A stretch of DNA of 64,000 nt from Doris montereyensis (Eukaryota; Mollusca; Gastropoda; Nudibranchia; Dorididae), in assembly GCA_037039925.1 (NCBI GenBank), contig JAXRKP010000575.1, forward strand, positions 65,001-129,000. The letters run 5' to 3'. Below are positions 51,726 to 63,326 of this stretch, one piece after another (the stretch's first letter is position 1; every line of letters begins with the position of its first letter). The notes beneath the pieces were generated by a model that was not told the DNA's origin, ran no database searches, and was given only the letters and a program-made list of their open reading frames with translations. The position numbers and the translations under genes are program-made.

Positions 51726-52636
51726 AATGCAAACAACTATCCAAGTTCCCATCTTAAACGAACTCTCTGACTAGTGAACCCACAGACAAGTGACCGCGGA
51801 CTAGTGAACCCGTTAATTGGGTTTTTTACAGTAACCCAAAAATAACATTTACTTGAACGCTGTATAATTTTATCATAGCCTATGTTAGTCGGGAGGAACA
51901 TTGTATGATAGAATAACCAGTCTTCAATTAATGGAATATGAATAAATAGGAGACGATGATCATGTACAACGTTGTTATTCAGTAGTGTATAATGTTTTTA
52001 AAATATGCAATAAATCCTGCTTGAAATAACATTTAAAAACATCCACTTGTGTTGAGTCAATTAGTAAATTTATATAGGCCTAAGCGGTTAATAATTGAGT
52101 CTGTGTAACAGAAAAAAGGCACTAATAATTCTACCGTTAAAAAAAACTGTTGAAACCTGGTAACCCTAGATATTAATAAAATCTTGTAAACAGTCCCACA
52201 TCGCGAGTTGCTTTGCTGTTTTTGGGTAGATCAAATGGCTGTGCAAAATAGCTCCATATCTGGCTTCACCGGCGGGTGATAGCAGAGCGGAAAGGCTTAG
52301 CCCTCGCTCGCCACCTCCTTTTAAATTATTACTCCAACCTGAAGCCAGACTGAAAAGGCCACCTTGATATTAGAGACGGCCTTGAGCCATTATAAAATCT
52401 TAACCTTTCGATTTTGAATTTTGCCCTCAGAATTCTGTGATTTTTGCCTCACATTCCATGGATGACCATAGGGCCTAGATTCTAGATCTAGTTCTCGATC
52501 TAGTTGAGTCCTGAAATATTTTTAGGAATCATTCCACCTCAGTCTACCTAAAGATTAAAAGTAAGTGTTATGAAGGCATGTTCAATGTCAACCGTGACGC
52601 GAAAGTGAAAAAAGAAGAAGAAAAAGGATAGCCTAA

Positions 52637-52671
52637 CCCACAGAACACTAAAACTGTTTTAGTGTTCTGTG
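52637..52671. repeat. 35-bp perfect palindrome flanked by CCTAAC repeats
   Basis: Arms CCACAGAACACTAAAAC and its exact reverse complement are separated by a single T. CCTAAC lies immediately on each side (52631-52636 and 52672-52677). It is 133 bp upstream of the first visible exon of AKR copy B. Confidence 0.95.
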
Positions 52672-52804
52672 GCCTAACTAATGTGACGCGTGTGTGGTTG
52701 ACCAATCTGTAGGAATGGAGGGGGGACCTCTTATATTATCATTTAATTATATATATTCATTTCAAATATCTCCTATATACATGCATGTTATATTTTTCTT
52801 GTAG

Positions 52805-52934
52805 GCCAATTTGATCAGCAAGTATGGCCTCTAAATCCAATGACAAGTCCGTTGTCTACAATTATCTGGGCAAATCAGGCATCAAAATTTCCAACATTTG
52901 TCTGGGAACTATGACCTTTGGAGCGAATCCTGAT
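52805..52934 (+). CDS. AKR copy B, exon 1 (CDS from 52824)
   Basis: A TTTTCTTGTAG acceptor at 52794-52804 shows that a 5' non-coding exon lies upstream. Translation starts at ATG 52824 and gives MASKSNDKSVVYNYLG, then KSGIKISNICLGTMTFG and ANPD, ending in phase 0 at GAT|GTAAGT. This is the first strand and loop of the AKR barrel, where the nicotinamide cofactor sits. The product should be an NADP(H)-dependent oxidoreductase of the YajO/Kv-beta-like branch; the substrate is not predictable. Unlike copy A, the exon end is not repeated in the intron. Confidence 0.88.
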
Positions 52935-53149
52935 GTAAGTTCTAAAATACTTGGTTTATTAGGAAATTTCGCCAAGATTGTTCCTCGTAAAAATTACATA
53001 GATCTAGATCTAGGCCTCTATAGTTATACATGACAATAACACTGTTTGGAGTTGGGCATATGGCCAGGATAAGAGGTTCTTTGATTTTTATAGAAATACA
53101 CAATGTTCAAAGTTTTAAGGAGATGAAATTGAATTCTTATTTACTTGAT

Positions 53150-53455
53150 TTGATTTACCCACATCCACAACTAAGGTGATCTTGGGGATTGTGGTAGGAT
53201 TTTTAATTTTGCCAGGACTGCCCTGTATAAAGTCAAGGGATCTTTAATGTGCACAGAGTGTTATCTGTACACAGGACCTCCTTTTTTCATCCGTCTTCGA
53301 TGGGTGTAGGTGTCGATCCACCTACCTAGACAAGGGGGTAGTTTTGCTTGAAAATTCTCTAGAAAATGTTTCAACCATTGGTGGGGCTCATACCCACTAC
53401 CTTTTGGTTGAGAGGCTGACATCTTGCCTCTGGACTACCGAGTCCTCATGAATTG
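53150..53455 (-). mobile_element. tRNA-head SINE (first)
   Basis: On the minus strand the head carries an A-box-like TAGTCCAGAGG and a B-box-like GGGTATGAGCCC, followed by a body with GTGCACATTAAAGATCCC. Located in intron 1 of copy B. Assignment rests on the pol III box pattern. Confidence 0.55.
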
Positions 53456-53859
53456 AATGGAATGACTTCCATTTCAAGCACTCCATATATACATTTATTT
53501 TTTGCTGGTTTTATTTTTCTTACATTTGCATCTTTTAGAAAACACTAAATGAAAAAATGTAGCATGAAAGGAAAGAGAGAACTAAATACCAAGTTATGGT
53601 CTTCCCGGGTGGTTGTCAGACACTTTACCGATTGAGCAACCGGGGAGCTAGGGTTGTCGGGAGAAAAAACGCAGAGTATATTATTTAAACCTGGAAAGAG
53701 AATATTAAAGAATGAATAAAATTTAAGGATCTTTGCAATAGCACTGTCCGCATATGAAAAATAAATAAAGTTCTGTCAAAGCCCTTATATATGCCCCAAT
53801 AGAGCCAGAGATCATCCCTATTTCTATAGCATATACCATAACATGGGATAATAATCAAT

Positions 53860-54055
53860 TGCCTTCTGGTTGTTGCAGATCTTCACTTCCAAGCTGGTGC
53901 TAGTACCCATTAGCTACTGGTCGAGTGAAGAAAATGCGTGTTAAGTGTGTTTCCCGAGGAACACAACGTTGTACCTAGTATCGCTGGGATTCAAACCTGA
54001 TACTTCATAAACCCAAGTCCAACAACCTAGCCACTAGACCACCAATGCCACGCTA
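53860..54055 (-). mobile_element. tRNA-head SINE with conserved central domain
   Basis: Minus-strand head GGCATTGGTGGTCTAGTGG (A box) and GGTTTGAATCC (B box, 53987-53997), then a body including TTGTGTTCCTCGGGAAACAC and ACACGCATTTTCTTCACTCG. This body resembles the conserved central domain shared by many molluscan SINEs, from my knowledge of that family. Confidence 0.65.
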
Positions 54056-54305
54056 TTTGCATATAATAGATCAATGCTATTTTAAGATTGCTGCTTCTTA
54101 TAGATCCTGTTCAAGAAAAGCTATGTAACAAGAAAGATCATTCAGTAGTTTTAGTTTCAGTAGGTAAAATCACATTTTTATGGTATTTTATTTCGAATTT
54201 CTGTTTATAACTTCAATCACATGTGATACAAAGGAGAAAACATTGTATAACTCCAGATTATGAATGATAACAATCTTTTTGTTCATTTCATTGGTTATTG
54301 TTCAG

Positions 54306-54448
54306 CATGGGACACTTAAACAATGTGATGAGGAAACATCCCATGCACTAATCAATCGATTTGTAGAGCTTGGAGGAAATTTTCTGGACACTGCTGATAT
54401 TTACAATCAAGGATTGTCTGAGGAAATTATTGGACGATGGCTTGAGCG
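54306..54448 (+). CDS. AKR copy B, exon 2
   Basis: 143-nt exon, acceptor TTGTTCAG, donor GAGCG|GTAAGG. Encodes [18 protein letters not shown], then [18 protein letters not shown] and [12 protein letters not shown]. Asp and Tyr in DTADIY are the first two residues of the AKR catalytic tetrad. Phase 0 at entry, phase 2 at exit. Identical architecture to exon 2 of copy A with few protein changes. Confidence 0.92.
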
Positions 54449-55019
54449 GTAAGGAATTGATCAGTATTCTACATTTTGTCAAGCGTATAGTTTTCATATG
54501 TCTGTATCATAACGTCTGCTCCAAGGTAAGTTTCTGTACTGTGAGATGCTGGGAAATGTACACAACTGAAGAGAAGTCCTTTTGGTGTTGTAAGATTACA
54601 TTTTCATTTCTGCCATTTGACGTTCAAAATAGCATTAGATACTTAGTAAATCTTAAATTCTAATGTGAAACAGAACATCATCTTATTATGATACAACATG
54701 TTAATACAACAAGGAAGGAGATCTATATACCACACGCTAAAAAAAGATCTAATTTGTGATTTTAGTTGTTATGAAATTACAATGCAAGTGGTGAAAACAC
54801 CCAATTATAAGGAAAATAATGAAATTCTTTACAAAACTTTCAGTTGCAAGAAAATCAATGAAAGGCACCGCTGATATGGCACATAACCTCAAAACAAATT
54901 TTTCACTTAATTGTTAACTTCACATCCATGATCCCAAGAAAAGCTAATCTTGGATTTAACAAGAAGCCTTACATTATCTCTCACATGTGGCTCTGCTCAG
55001 CAATGGGAAGAAACTAGTC

Positions 55020-55298
55020 TTCTTTCTTTCTTTATCAGCTCCCATTCTACCTTCCGGTGTATGGGTTTAAATGCTCTGTTCTGACATTTTCTGTTTCCTT
55101 CCGTGAAAGTTAAATTTCTTTGCTTTAATGCCTCTTTTATATCTTCTTCCCACTTTCACTGAGGCCTGCATTTTGGTATTTTACCTTGAGTTTTAGCACT
55201 GTATATATATTGATTTAGCTATTCTATTGTCATTCATTCTGTTTTCATGCCCAAATTTCTATCTTAATTTTTATGCCATCTGCTTTGGTTTTAATAAT
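55020..55298 (-). mobile_element. LINE family 1, 3'-end fragment
   Basis: Minus-strand family-1 3' end with a GAAAG-type tail at 55021-55034 and the ACCGGAAGGTAGAATGGG terminus. The match stops at the point equivalent to about 46460 in the fuller copy, where a different non-LTR element begins. Confidence 0.78.
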
Positions 55299-55344
55299 AA
55301 TAGTTCTTTATTGTCTATAAATGGCAATTTATTGTTTGGTTACA

Positions 55345-55480
55345 CAGTTGAGACATAAATTTCACAGTTGAGACATAAATTACACAGTTGAGACATAAAT
55401 TTCACAGTTGAGACATAAATTACACAGTTGAGACATAAATTTCACAGTTGAGACATAAATTACACAGTTGAGATATAAAA
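55345..55480. repeat. 21-bp minisatellite, about 7 copies (42-bp alternation)
   Basis: CACAGTTGAGACATAAATT repeated, with alternating TTCAC and TACAC linkers, giving a two-unit higher-order pattern. Confidence 0.93.
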
Positions 55481-55628
55481 AGCTACAAAACACACACATG
55501 TCTTACACACACATACAAACAACATTTACAACATAATTACATACACACACACTTCTAAGTACAAATGTGTAGGTACCTTTACAGACATAATGCGCATTAT
55601 TCACAGTCCAATGGTTACGAACACAACA

Positions 55629-56595
<967 letters not shown>

Positions 56596-56795
56596 CCTCT
56601 TCCAATGAATATTTACTAGAAGAATAGCAGTGTCATAATATTTGAGAAACTCCACTTTAACTAGACTTTGCTCTTACGGAGCGAGTAGTTCACTGTCTTT
56701 ATTGCAGTCGGGACGAATGTCATTTTATATCTGTTGGTTCGACATTTCACCTCGACATATCTTCTTCCCGATGGCAACATCTTGAATTCTGGGTG

Positions 56796-58530
56796 AAGTT
56801 TCTACATTGTCGCCTACTCTAGCGTTTAAATCTCCTAAAACTATTAGTTTTCTGTTTGGGTTTGAGATTCTCTGCAACTATTTGTAAATCATTTTCGAAG
56901 ATATCTGTTTCTTCTTTGGTGGCGTCTTTGTTTGGTCAAAAAGCTATTCATATTTTGGTTTCTCTTTCTTTTGGTTTAATGTTTACCTCTAATAGCCATG
57001 GACGTATAAATGTTCAACTTTCTAGTAGCTTCTCGTGCCTTTTATGCATTAGCAGACCTACTCCTGCTCTAGCTCTATCTTTGATATCTACTCCTGAGAA
57101 GATTAAACTATGATTTGGTCCTATATTTTCTATTCCTTTGGGGGTGGGGAGGGGGGGGGGCTCCTGGCCTCCTGAAGTGATTCTTTTTTGTGCTTTTGAG
57201 TTTGGTAATTGCTTCTAATACTTCTAATGTATTTATGGGTAACTGTCAAAATACAGTCATTCTATATTTGTAGCGTCCTTGGTTGCCATAGAAATGGCCG
57301 CCATCTTGGATTTTGAAACAATTTTCACATTCTATCTCCTCCCTTAGTTATGAATATAATCACTCAAAACCTGTGCAGATCGTCTTTTCCATTCAATATA
57401 TAAAGAGTGACGTCAGTTTTTAAAAAATATTTTGAATTTTTTTTTTTTTATGAATTTTGAAAATAATATAGATCTATATCGTGAATATACAAAAATAGCA
57501 TTTTTATTACAAAAAATATTTTTTTCTCCAAGATATCAAAAAACCCTGACGTTATTTTATGAACATTGGCAGGGGGAACCTGTGTGCCAAATATAATGCA
57601 AATCGCTCAGTAAATGACGGAGGAGAAAGAGTTTTAGTGTGAAAAAAATACATTTCGAGAAAAATGCATGAAAAAAAATTAAAAGAAAATAACATAAAGC
57701 AAAAGTTTCAGACGGGTTACCCTTCTTGTAGCAGCCCTCTTACTTCTTCGACAGTCTCTGGCATTGTTACTTATATAAAGAGGATTGTAAATCTAGGTTT
57801 AGATGTCCCCTGTTGTGAAAACAGACATCAAAATGACCAGTTTTTTGTTGTCATCCTCTATTCCTATTCTTGTGGACGTGTTTACATACACACCAACACG
57901 CAATGTCTCTTACATCACACGGCGCTGGGCAAAATCGGCGTGCGAAAGGCAAGCAAAAGTGTTTCCACATTTGGCTATTAGCCGCCAATACACGGGTTAT
58001 TTACTACCATCTTCTCAGTCAGTGTTAGGGTCATTGAGGTCAAAAGTTTGACTGTTTTCACCTACGCTTGCCTACAAAATATTTTGTAACAAAAAAACAC
58101 ATATATGTCATATGGACATTTTTCTGCCATTTTTATTCCTTGTCCTTTTTTCTTTGTTTCTGTAATGGCCAAAATGTCTACTTTGAATTTTTCTATTTCT
58201 TCAGCTAATTCTAACTCTTTTCCTTTATTGCCCTAATATTCCATGTTCCAAAAATCACAGTCCGTGTTCGTTTCCAGAGTCGTCTTCGAAAGTTCAAGCT
58301 GGGTATTATATCATATTTTTCTTGGAATCAGTTTGGTTTTGGATAAGGAGGGGATTAGCCCACTGTACCCATAGGTAGATGGTGGGGCTGCCTTGAGGCC
58401 CCTACCGGGCCTTGTTATTTTCTGTCAGAGTTAACTCCCTTAGCCTGTGCTCAGCCAAGACCCGTCTGCAAGGCAGCAGGAGACTCGTGGAGGGCGGGAT
58501 CGCCTAATCCCCGCACAGGTATTTACCTGT
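56796..58530 (-). mobile_element. LINE family 1, 5' region, split by an insertion
   Basis: Matches the endonuclease region of the LINE at 46131-49095 (56796-57136 and 58133-58310) and extends into an upstream, GC-richer region (58310-58530, with AGGGGATTAGCCC and GCAAGGCAGCAGGAGACTCG) that may be the LINE 5' UTR. A different element occupies 57137-58124 or so, flanked by TATTCCTT on both sides. Confidence 0.78.
57137..58124 (-). mobile_element. G-rich-ended interspersed element, copy 2 (one end missing)
   Basis: Reverse complement of most of the element at 62244-63326. Shared words include TTGGTTGCCATAGAAATGG, GTGCCAAATATAATGCAAAT and TGTGAAAACAGACAT. The G-rich end is at 57137-57160; the other end stops about 95 bp short. 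TATTCCTT occurs on both sides within the host LINE, an 8-bp direct repeat. Confidence 0.8.
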
Positions 58531-58830
58531 CCACTACCCGGAACTAGTATTCATATTCCTTAAATTATGATAAAAGTAGATTTAACAAGATAAACTTTGT
58601 TGTTATTCTGTGATATATTTATTTTCTTTATATGAACTGCAGCCTAAGGTGAAAAATAAATTTATTAAAGAGTATTGTTGTCATACATACAAATTTAAGT
58701 ATTCTTCATATAATAAAGTATATAATTTGTATAAAAACATGATTCCAAAGTTGCAACTCCGCCATAAGCCATTCTATGTAAATTTCCTGTTCATAACATT
58801 TTGCACTCTTTGCATCAAATTCTTTTTCAG

Positions 58831-58987
58831 ACAACAGCGAGAAAATTTTGTCCTTGCCACCAAAGTGAGAGGCAACATGGGCGTTGACCACAACATAAAC
58901 AACAAGGGTTTGAGTCGACGTCACATCACTGCCAGCATTGACAAGAGTCTGCAGCGCTTGCGTACCAGTTATGTAGACTTGTACCAG
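58831..58987 (+). CDS. AKR copy B, exon 3
   Basis: 157-nt exon, acceptor CTTTTTCAG, donor CAG|GTGTGT. Encodes QQRENFVLATKVRGNMG, DHNINNKGLSRRHI and SLQRLRTSYVDLYQ. Lys in ATKV is the catalytic Lys. The downstream sequence contains three more in-frame copies of the exon end, so readthrough into a longer exon is open for 98 further codons; the canonical donor is chosen because exon 4 continues the AKR fold directly from LYQ. Confidence 0.92.
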
Positions 58988-59281
58988 GTGTGTATTTCTA
59001 CTAGCTCTATGTCTTCTTCTTCTGTCTATGATCTGTATAAAAGTTTACAGCGTTTGCGTACCAGTTATGTAGACTTGTATCAGGTGTGTATTTCTACTAG
59101 CTCTATGTCTTCCTCTTCTTCTGTCTATGATCTGTATAAAAGTTTACAGCGTTTGCATACCAGTTATGTAGACTTGTACCAGGTGTATATTTCTACTAGC
59201 TCTATGTCTTCCTCTTCTTCTGTCTATGATCTGTATAAAAGTTTACAGCGTTTGCATACCAGTTATGTAGACTTGTACCAG
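58947..59281 (+). repeat. Exon-3 donor repeat of copy B: 96-99 bp unit, 4 copies
   Basis: The last ~41 bp of exon 3 (AGTCTGCAGCG or AGTTTACAGCG up to ACCAG) plus donor and intron start are repeated. Copies end at 58987, 59083, 59182 and 59281. The first three are followed by GTGT, the fourth by ATTG, so it lacks a donor. The frame stays open through all units (VCISTSSMSSSS type linkers). Confidence 0.95.
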
Positions 59282-59514
59282 ATTGGGCTTTCAACAATTT
59301 TACGCATTTGCATATTTGCAGACAGTGCATGTAGATCTGAAGTCAGATCTGAAGTTTTTCCCTTCATTGCTTTACATCTGTCTTTGGGTGTAAACTTGCT
59401 GTTTACTTGTCATGTCTCCTAAGATTAGGGTTTACTGTGGATGAGATCATTTCCAAACAATTGGTTCAATCAAGCTGGCACTAGGTTTGTAAAAAATACC
59501 ATGCCATGTTCAAA

Positions 59515-60005
59515 GATTGTCTGAGTGACTTTGAATCATTCTTCCTAGTCTTACAAACCTGAGCTCCAGGCATATCAACTGTCTGAGTGACTTTGAATCA
59601 TTCTTCCTAGTCTTATAAACCTCAACTCCAGGCATATCAATTGTCTGAGTGAATTTGAATCATTCTTCCTAGTCTTATAAACCTCAACTCCAGGCATATC
59701 AATTGTCTGAGTGAATTTGAATCATTCTTCCTACTCTTATAAACCTGAGCTCCAGGCACATCAACGTCTTCACGCAAAGTATGATTGTCTGAGTGAATTT
59801 GAATCATTCTTCCTAGTCTAGTCTTACAAACCTGAGCTCCAGGCACATCAACGTCTTCACGCAAAGTATGATTGTCTGAGTGAATTTGAATCATTCTTCC
59901 TAGTCAAGTCGTACAAACCTGAGCTCCAGGCATATCAACTGTCTGAGTGAATTTGAATCATTCTTTCTAGTCGTACAAACCTGAGCTCCAGGCACATCAA
60001 CTTCT
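59515..60005. repeat. 62-bp minisatellite, about 8 copies
   Basis: Units containing GTCTGAGTGAATTTGAATCA, TTCTTCCTAGTCTTATAAAC and CTCCAGGCATATCAA. Two or three copies carry an extra CGTCTTCACGCAAAGTATGA segment. Confidence 0.94.
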
Positions 60006-60085
60006 TCACGAAAAGTTAACCTTAAATCGTTAACAAGAGAGCAATTTCTTTTAAAATTAATCAGAAATTATTGTCTTATTTTCAG

Positions 60086-60259
60086 ACACATTTTTGGGAC
60101 AAGGCAACTCCCTTAGAAGAAACACTTCGTACTCTGGACGACTTGGTCAGATGTGGCAAAATTCGCTATGCGGGAGCCAGTAATCTACTTGGATGGCAGA
60201 TCCAGAAACTGGTGGAAACATCTAAAAATCTTGGATTGAATCCATTTGTTAGCCTACAG
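60086..60259 (+). CDS. AKR copy B, exon 4
   Basis: 174-nt exon, acceptor TTATTTTCAG, donor CTACAG|GTATAA, phase 0 at both ends. Encodes THFWDKATPLEETLRTLDDL, VRCGKIRYAGASNLLGWQ and LGLNPFVSLQ. His of THFWD is the catalytic His; YAGASN is a typical cofactor-side strand. Intact, unlike the copy A equivalent. Confidence 0.92.
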
Positions 60260-61480
60260 GTATAAGACAAGTTTTCATTAACCCTACAAGTATTACAGAC
60301 TAATTCTATTTTCCGTCAGCAACCACCAAAATGTTCATGCTATATAAATCAGACCCAATTTAATCTACCTTATTGAAACAAGAAACACTTCACATCACAG
60401 TGGTCTCCGCTTGGGAGGCTGGTCTCTCAGCTGGACGATCTCTTAGGTGAATAATTGTTAGGGGGATATATCTAGATAACCATTACATAACGTTTATCTG
60501 TCATTCCTTTATGCCTAGAGCTCAGACTCCAACATGTTCTTCCTCTTCCTGCTTCTATCGATTACAACACTAGGTAGCTGTGGCATCCAACAATAGATTC
60601 TAGTATTTTCTAGGCATTCACCAGGATGTACATATGCAATGACATTTTCCAGATGGAGATGAGCACAGCATTGCCAATTATAATTGCATTGAGTTTAGCA
60701 GACCGTTTGGCCTTCCGAAGAAAAAAAAACGGCCTCTTAGCCAAACCAAAGGTTTTCGAATCGGCCTCTTAGTTCGACAAGATAATTAAAGAAGGAAAAA
60801 TTAGTGACACGTAAAAAGTGGCCTTTTTTCCTTCTATCTGACCTTTTACTTGATATGATATGTCCGATCCCATCGATGTTGAGATATCAGGTGTCCTCTA
60901 CGTTTTTCAACCAATATCACAGTGTAGTGATCTTTGTAAAATGTAGCAAGCATCTAAATAAATGAAGTAAACAAAAATAAAGTCTCGGAAATCTAAAGGA
61001 AATTCTAGAAATTAGACTATTTTTCCCATTTCTCTTTCAGATGATATTTAAAATTGGTTCATTGATAAACTCACAATGAAATGTGTGATAAATTCCTTAT
61101 CAGTAACTTGCATTATACAATCAGAATAGCAGGTGATCTGATGACAGATGATAGAACACATGTCAATATACAAGCTCTTTAGAACACATCAGATCATGTT
61201 CATCATTTCAATCAAGTGGAATAGCCAGTAGACCTAGCTGTCCTGGTATGATGTCGTCAACCTGGGCCTTACAAATTACATTTTCTTAGAGATGGGAATT
61301 TATTCAAAGTGTGCATGTGTGTGAGTTTATATGAGAGAGAGAGAGAGAGAGAGAGCGGATTGTGGCTTTGATAAACTGAAGTTTTGTCATTGTTCGACAA
61401 ACTCCTGCTGCGGATTTATCATGTTTTCTGTTCTTTTTCTTGTTACATATACAATTTGATTTTTGTTGTGTTTGTTTCAG
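60260..61480. other. Intron 4 of AKR copy B
   Basis: Mostly unique sequence with a short (GA)n at 61333-61356. No gene or element is supported. Confidence 0.5.
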
Positions 61481-61578
61481 CAACAATACAGTTTGGTCAG
61501 CCGATTTTCGGAGGTGGAGCCGTTTGCTGTTTGTGAAATGGAAGGCATTGGTGTTCTTCCATGGAGTCCACTGAAAGG
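61481..61578 (+). CDS. AKR copy B, exon 5 (last exon in window)
   Basis: 98-nt exon, acceptor TTTGTTTCAG, donor AAAGG|GTAAAA. Encodes QQYSLVSRFSEVEPFAV and GIGVLPWSPLKG. Exons 6-8 would lie beyond 64000 because the following intron is filled by a repeat array to the window edge. Confidence 0.92.
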
Positions 61579-61584
61579 GTAAAA

Positions 61585-62243
61585 CATCATGATAGCTTTA
61601 AGACATCATCACAGCTTTAAGACATCATCACGGCTTTAAGACATTATTACAGCTTTAAGACACCATCACAGCTTTAAGACACCATCACAGCTTTAAGACA
61701 TCACAGCTTTAAGACACCATCACAGCTTTAAAACATCATCTCAGCTTTAAGACACCATCACGGCTTTAAGACATTATTACAGCTTTAAGACCCCATCACA
61801 GCTTTAAGACATCACAGCTTTAAGACACCATTACAGCTTTAAAACATCATCACAGCTTTAAAACATCATCACAGCTTTAAGACACCATCACAGCTTTTAA
61901 AACACCATCACAGCTTTAAGACATCATCACAGCTTTAAGATACCATCACAGCTTTAAGACATCATTACGGCTTTAAGACATCATTACAGCTTTAAGACAC
62001 CATCACAGCTTTAAGACATCATCACAGCTTTAAAACACCATCACAGCTTTGAGACATCATCACAGCTTTAAGATACCATCACAGCTTTAAGACATCGTTA
62101 CAGCTTTAAGACACCATCACAGCTTTAAGACATCATCACAGCTTTAAGACACCATCACAGCTTTAAGCCACCATCACAGCTTTAAGACATCATCACAGCT
62201 TTAAGACACCATCACAGCTTTAAAACATCATCATGGCTTTAAG
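61585..62243. repeat. 19-bp minisatellite, left part
   Basis: About 34 copies of ACAGCTTTAAGACATCATC and variants, starting within 10 bp of the exon-5 donor. It resumes at 63329 after an inserted element. Confidence 0.95.
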
Positions 62244-63326
62244 GGGAGGGGGGGCGCACCTGGACTGGCGAATTTTGGACCAAAAGGTTGATTTTCTGTT
62301 CTTTGCATATTTGGGTAGAACGATCATTTATCTATAAGTTCATTGCAGAAAAATATCCATATGACGTATATTTTTTTTTACAAAATACTTTGTAGGCGAG
62401 GGTAGGTAAAAACAATCAAAATTTTTATGTAAATTACCTAACACTGACAGAAGATGGCAGTAAAAAACCCGCATATTGGCAGTTATTCGCCAAATGTGGC
62501 AATACCGACTTGACCTTGTTTCTGCCGACGCTGGTCAACGATTCAGCCCATTACTGCGTGATATAAGAGGTGTTGCGCATCAGTGTGTATGTAAACACAC
62601 GCACAAGCATAGGATATAGAGGGAAACAACAAAAAACTAGTCATTTCAATGTCTGTTTTCACAACAGTGCACATCTAAACCTAGATTTATAATCCTCTTT
62701 ACATTAGTGACAATGCCAGAGACTTTTAAAAGAGTAAGGGGGCTGCTACAACAAGGGAAACCCGTCTGAGGCGTTTTGTTTTGTGTTATTTTCTGTTGAT
62801 TTTTTTACTTGCATTTTTCTCGAAATGTAGTTTTTCCACACTAAAATTCTATCTCCTCTGCCATTTACCGAATGATTTGTATTATATTTGGCACACAGTT
62901 TCCTTTTGTCAGTGTTAATAGAATAACATCAGATTTTTTTACATATTGTAAACGTTTTGAGAAAAAATTATTTAAAAAAAAATAAAAATGCCATTTTTGT
63001 ACATTCACGATATGTAGTATTTTTAAAAAATTCATTAAAAAACGTATCCATAATGTAAAAAAAAACTGACATCGCTCTTTAGATATTGAATGGAAAAGAC
63101 AATCTACACAGGTTTTGAGTGATTTTATTAAGTAGCTAAGGGAGGAGATAGATTTTGAAAATCTAGTCAAAATCCAAGATAGGATCCATTTCTATGGCAA
63201 CCAAGGATGCTACAAACTTTTCAATGATACAGGATGACTGTATTTTGACAGTTACTCATATGCATAGTAAAAGCAAAAAGCTAAACTCACAAGCAAAACA
63301 AATCGCTTCAGGTGCCCCCTTCCCCC
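62244..63326 (+). mobile_element. G-rich-ended interspersed element, most complete copy (1083 bp)
   Basis: The left end GGGAGGGGGGGCGCACCTGG and the reverse complement of the right end, GGGGGAAGGGGGCACCTGAAG, form short G-rich inverted repeats. It splits the 19-bp array exactly, with AG on both sides. There is no long reading frame, so it would be non-autonomous. Related copies are at 2946-3092 and 57137-58124. Confidence 0.82.

Noticed and set aside
58610..59422. Single 270-codon gene at exon 3 of copy B
   Set aside because: It starts in intron sequence and runs through the exon and its donor repeats; the AKR exon structure shared with copy A explains it. Use as a longer exon is kept as a finding, not as a gene call.
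60260..60310. Possible degenerate donor repeat after exon 4 of copy B (CCTACAAGTATTACAG)
   Set aside because: Only one poor match to the exon end; too weak to add to the donor-repeat set.
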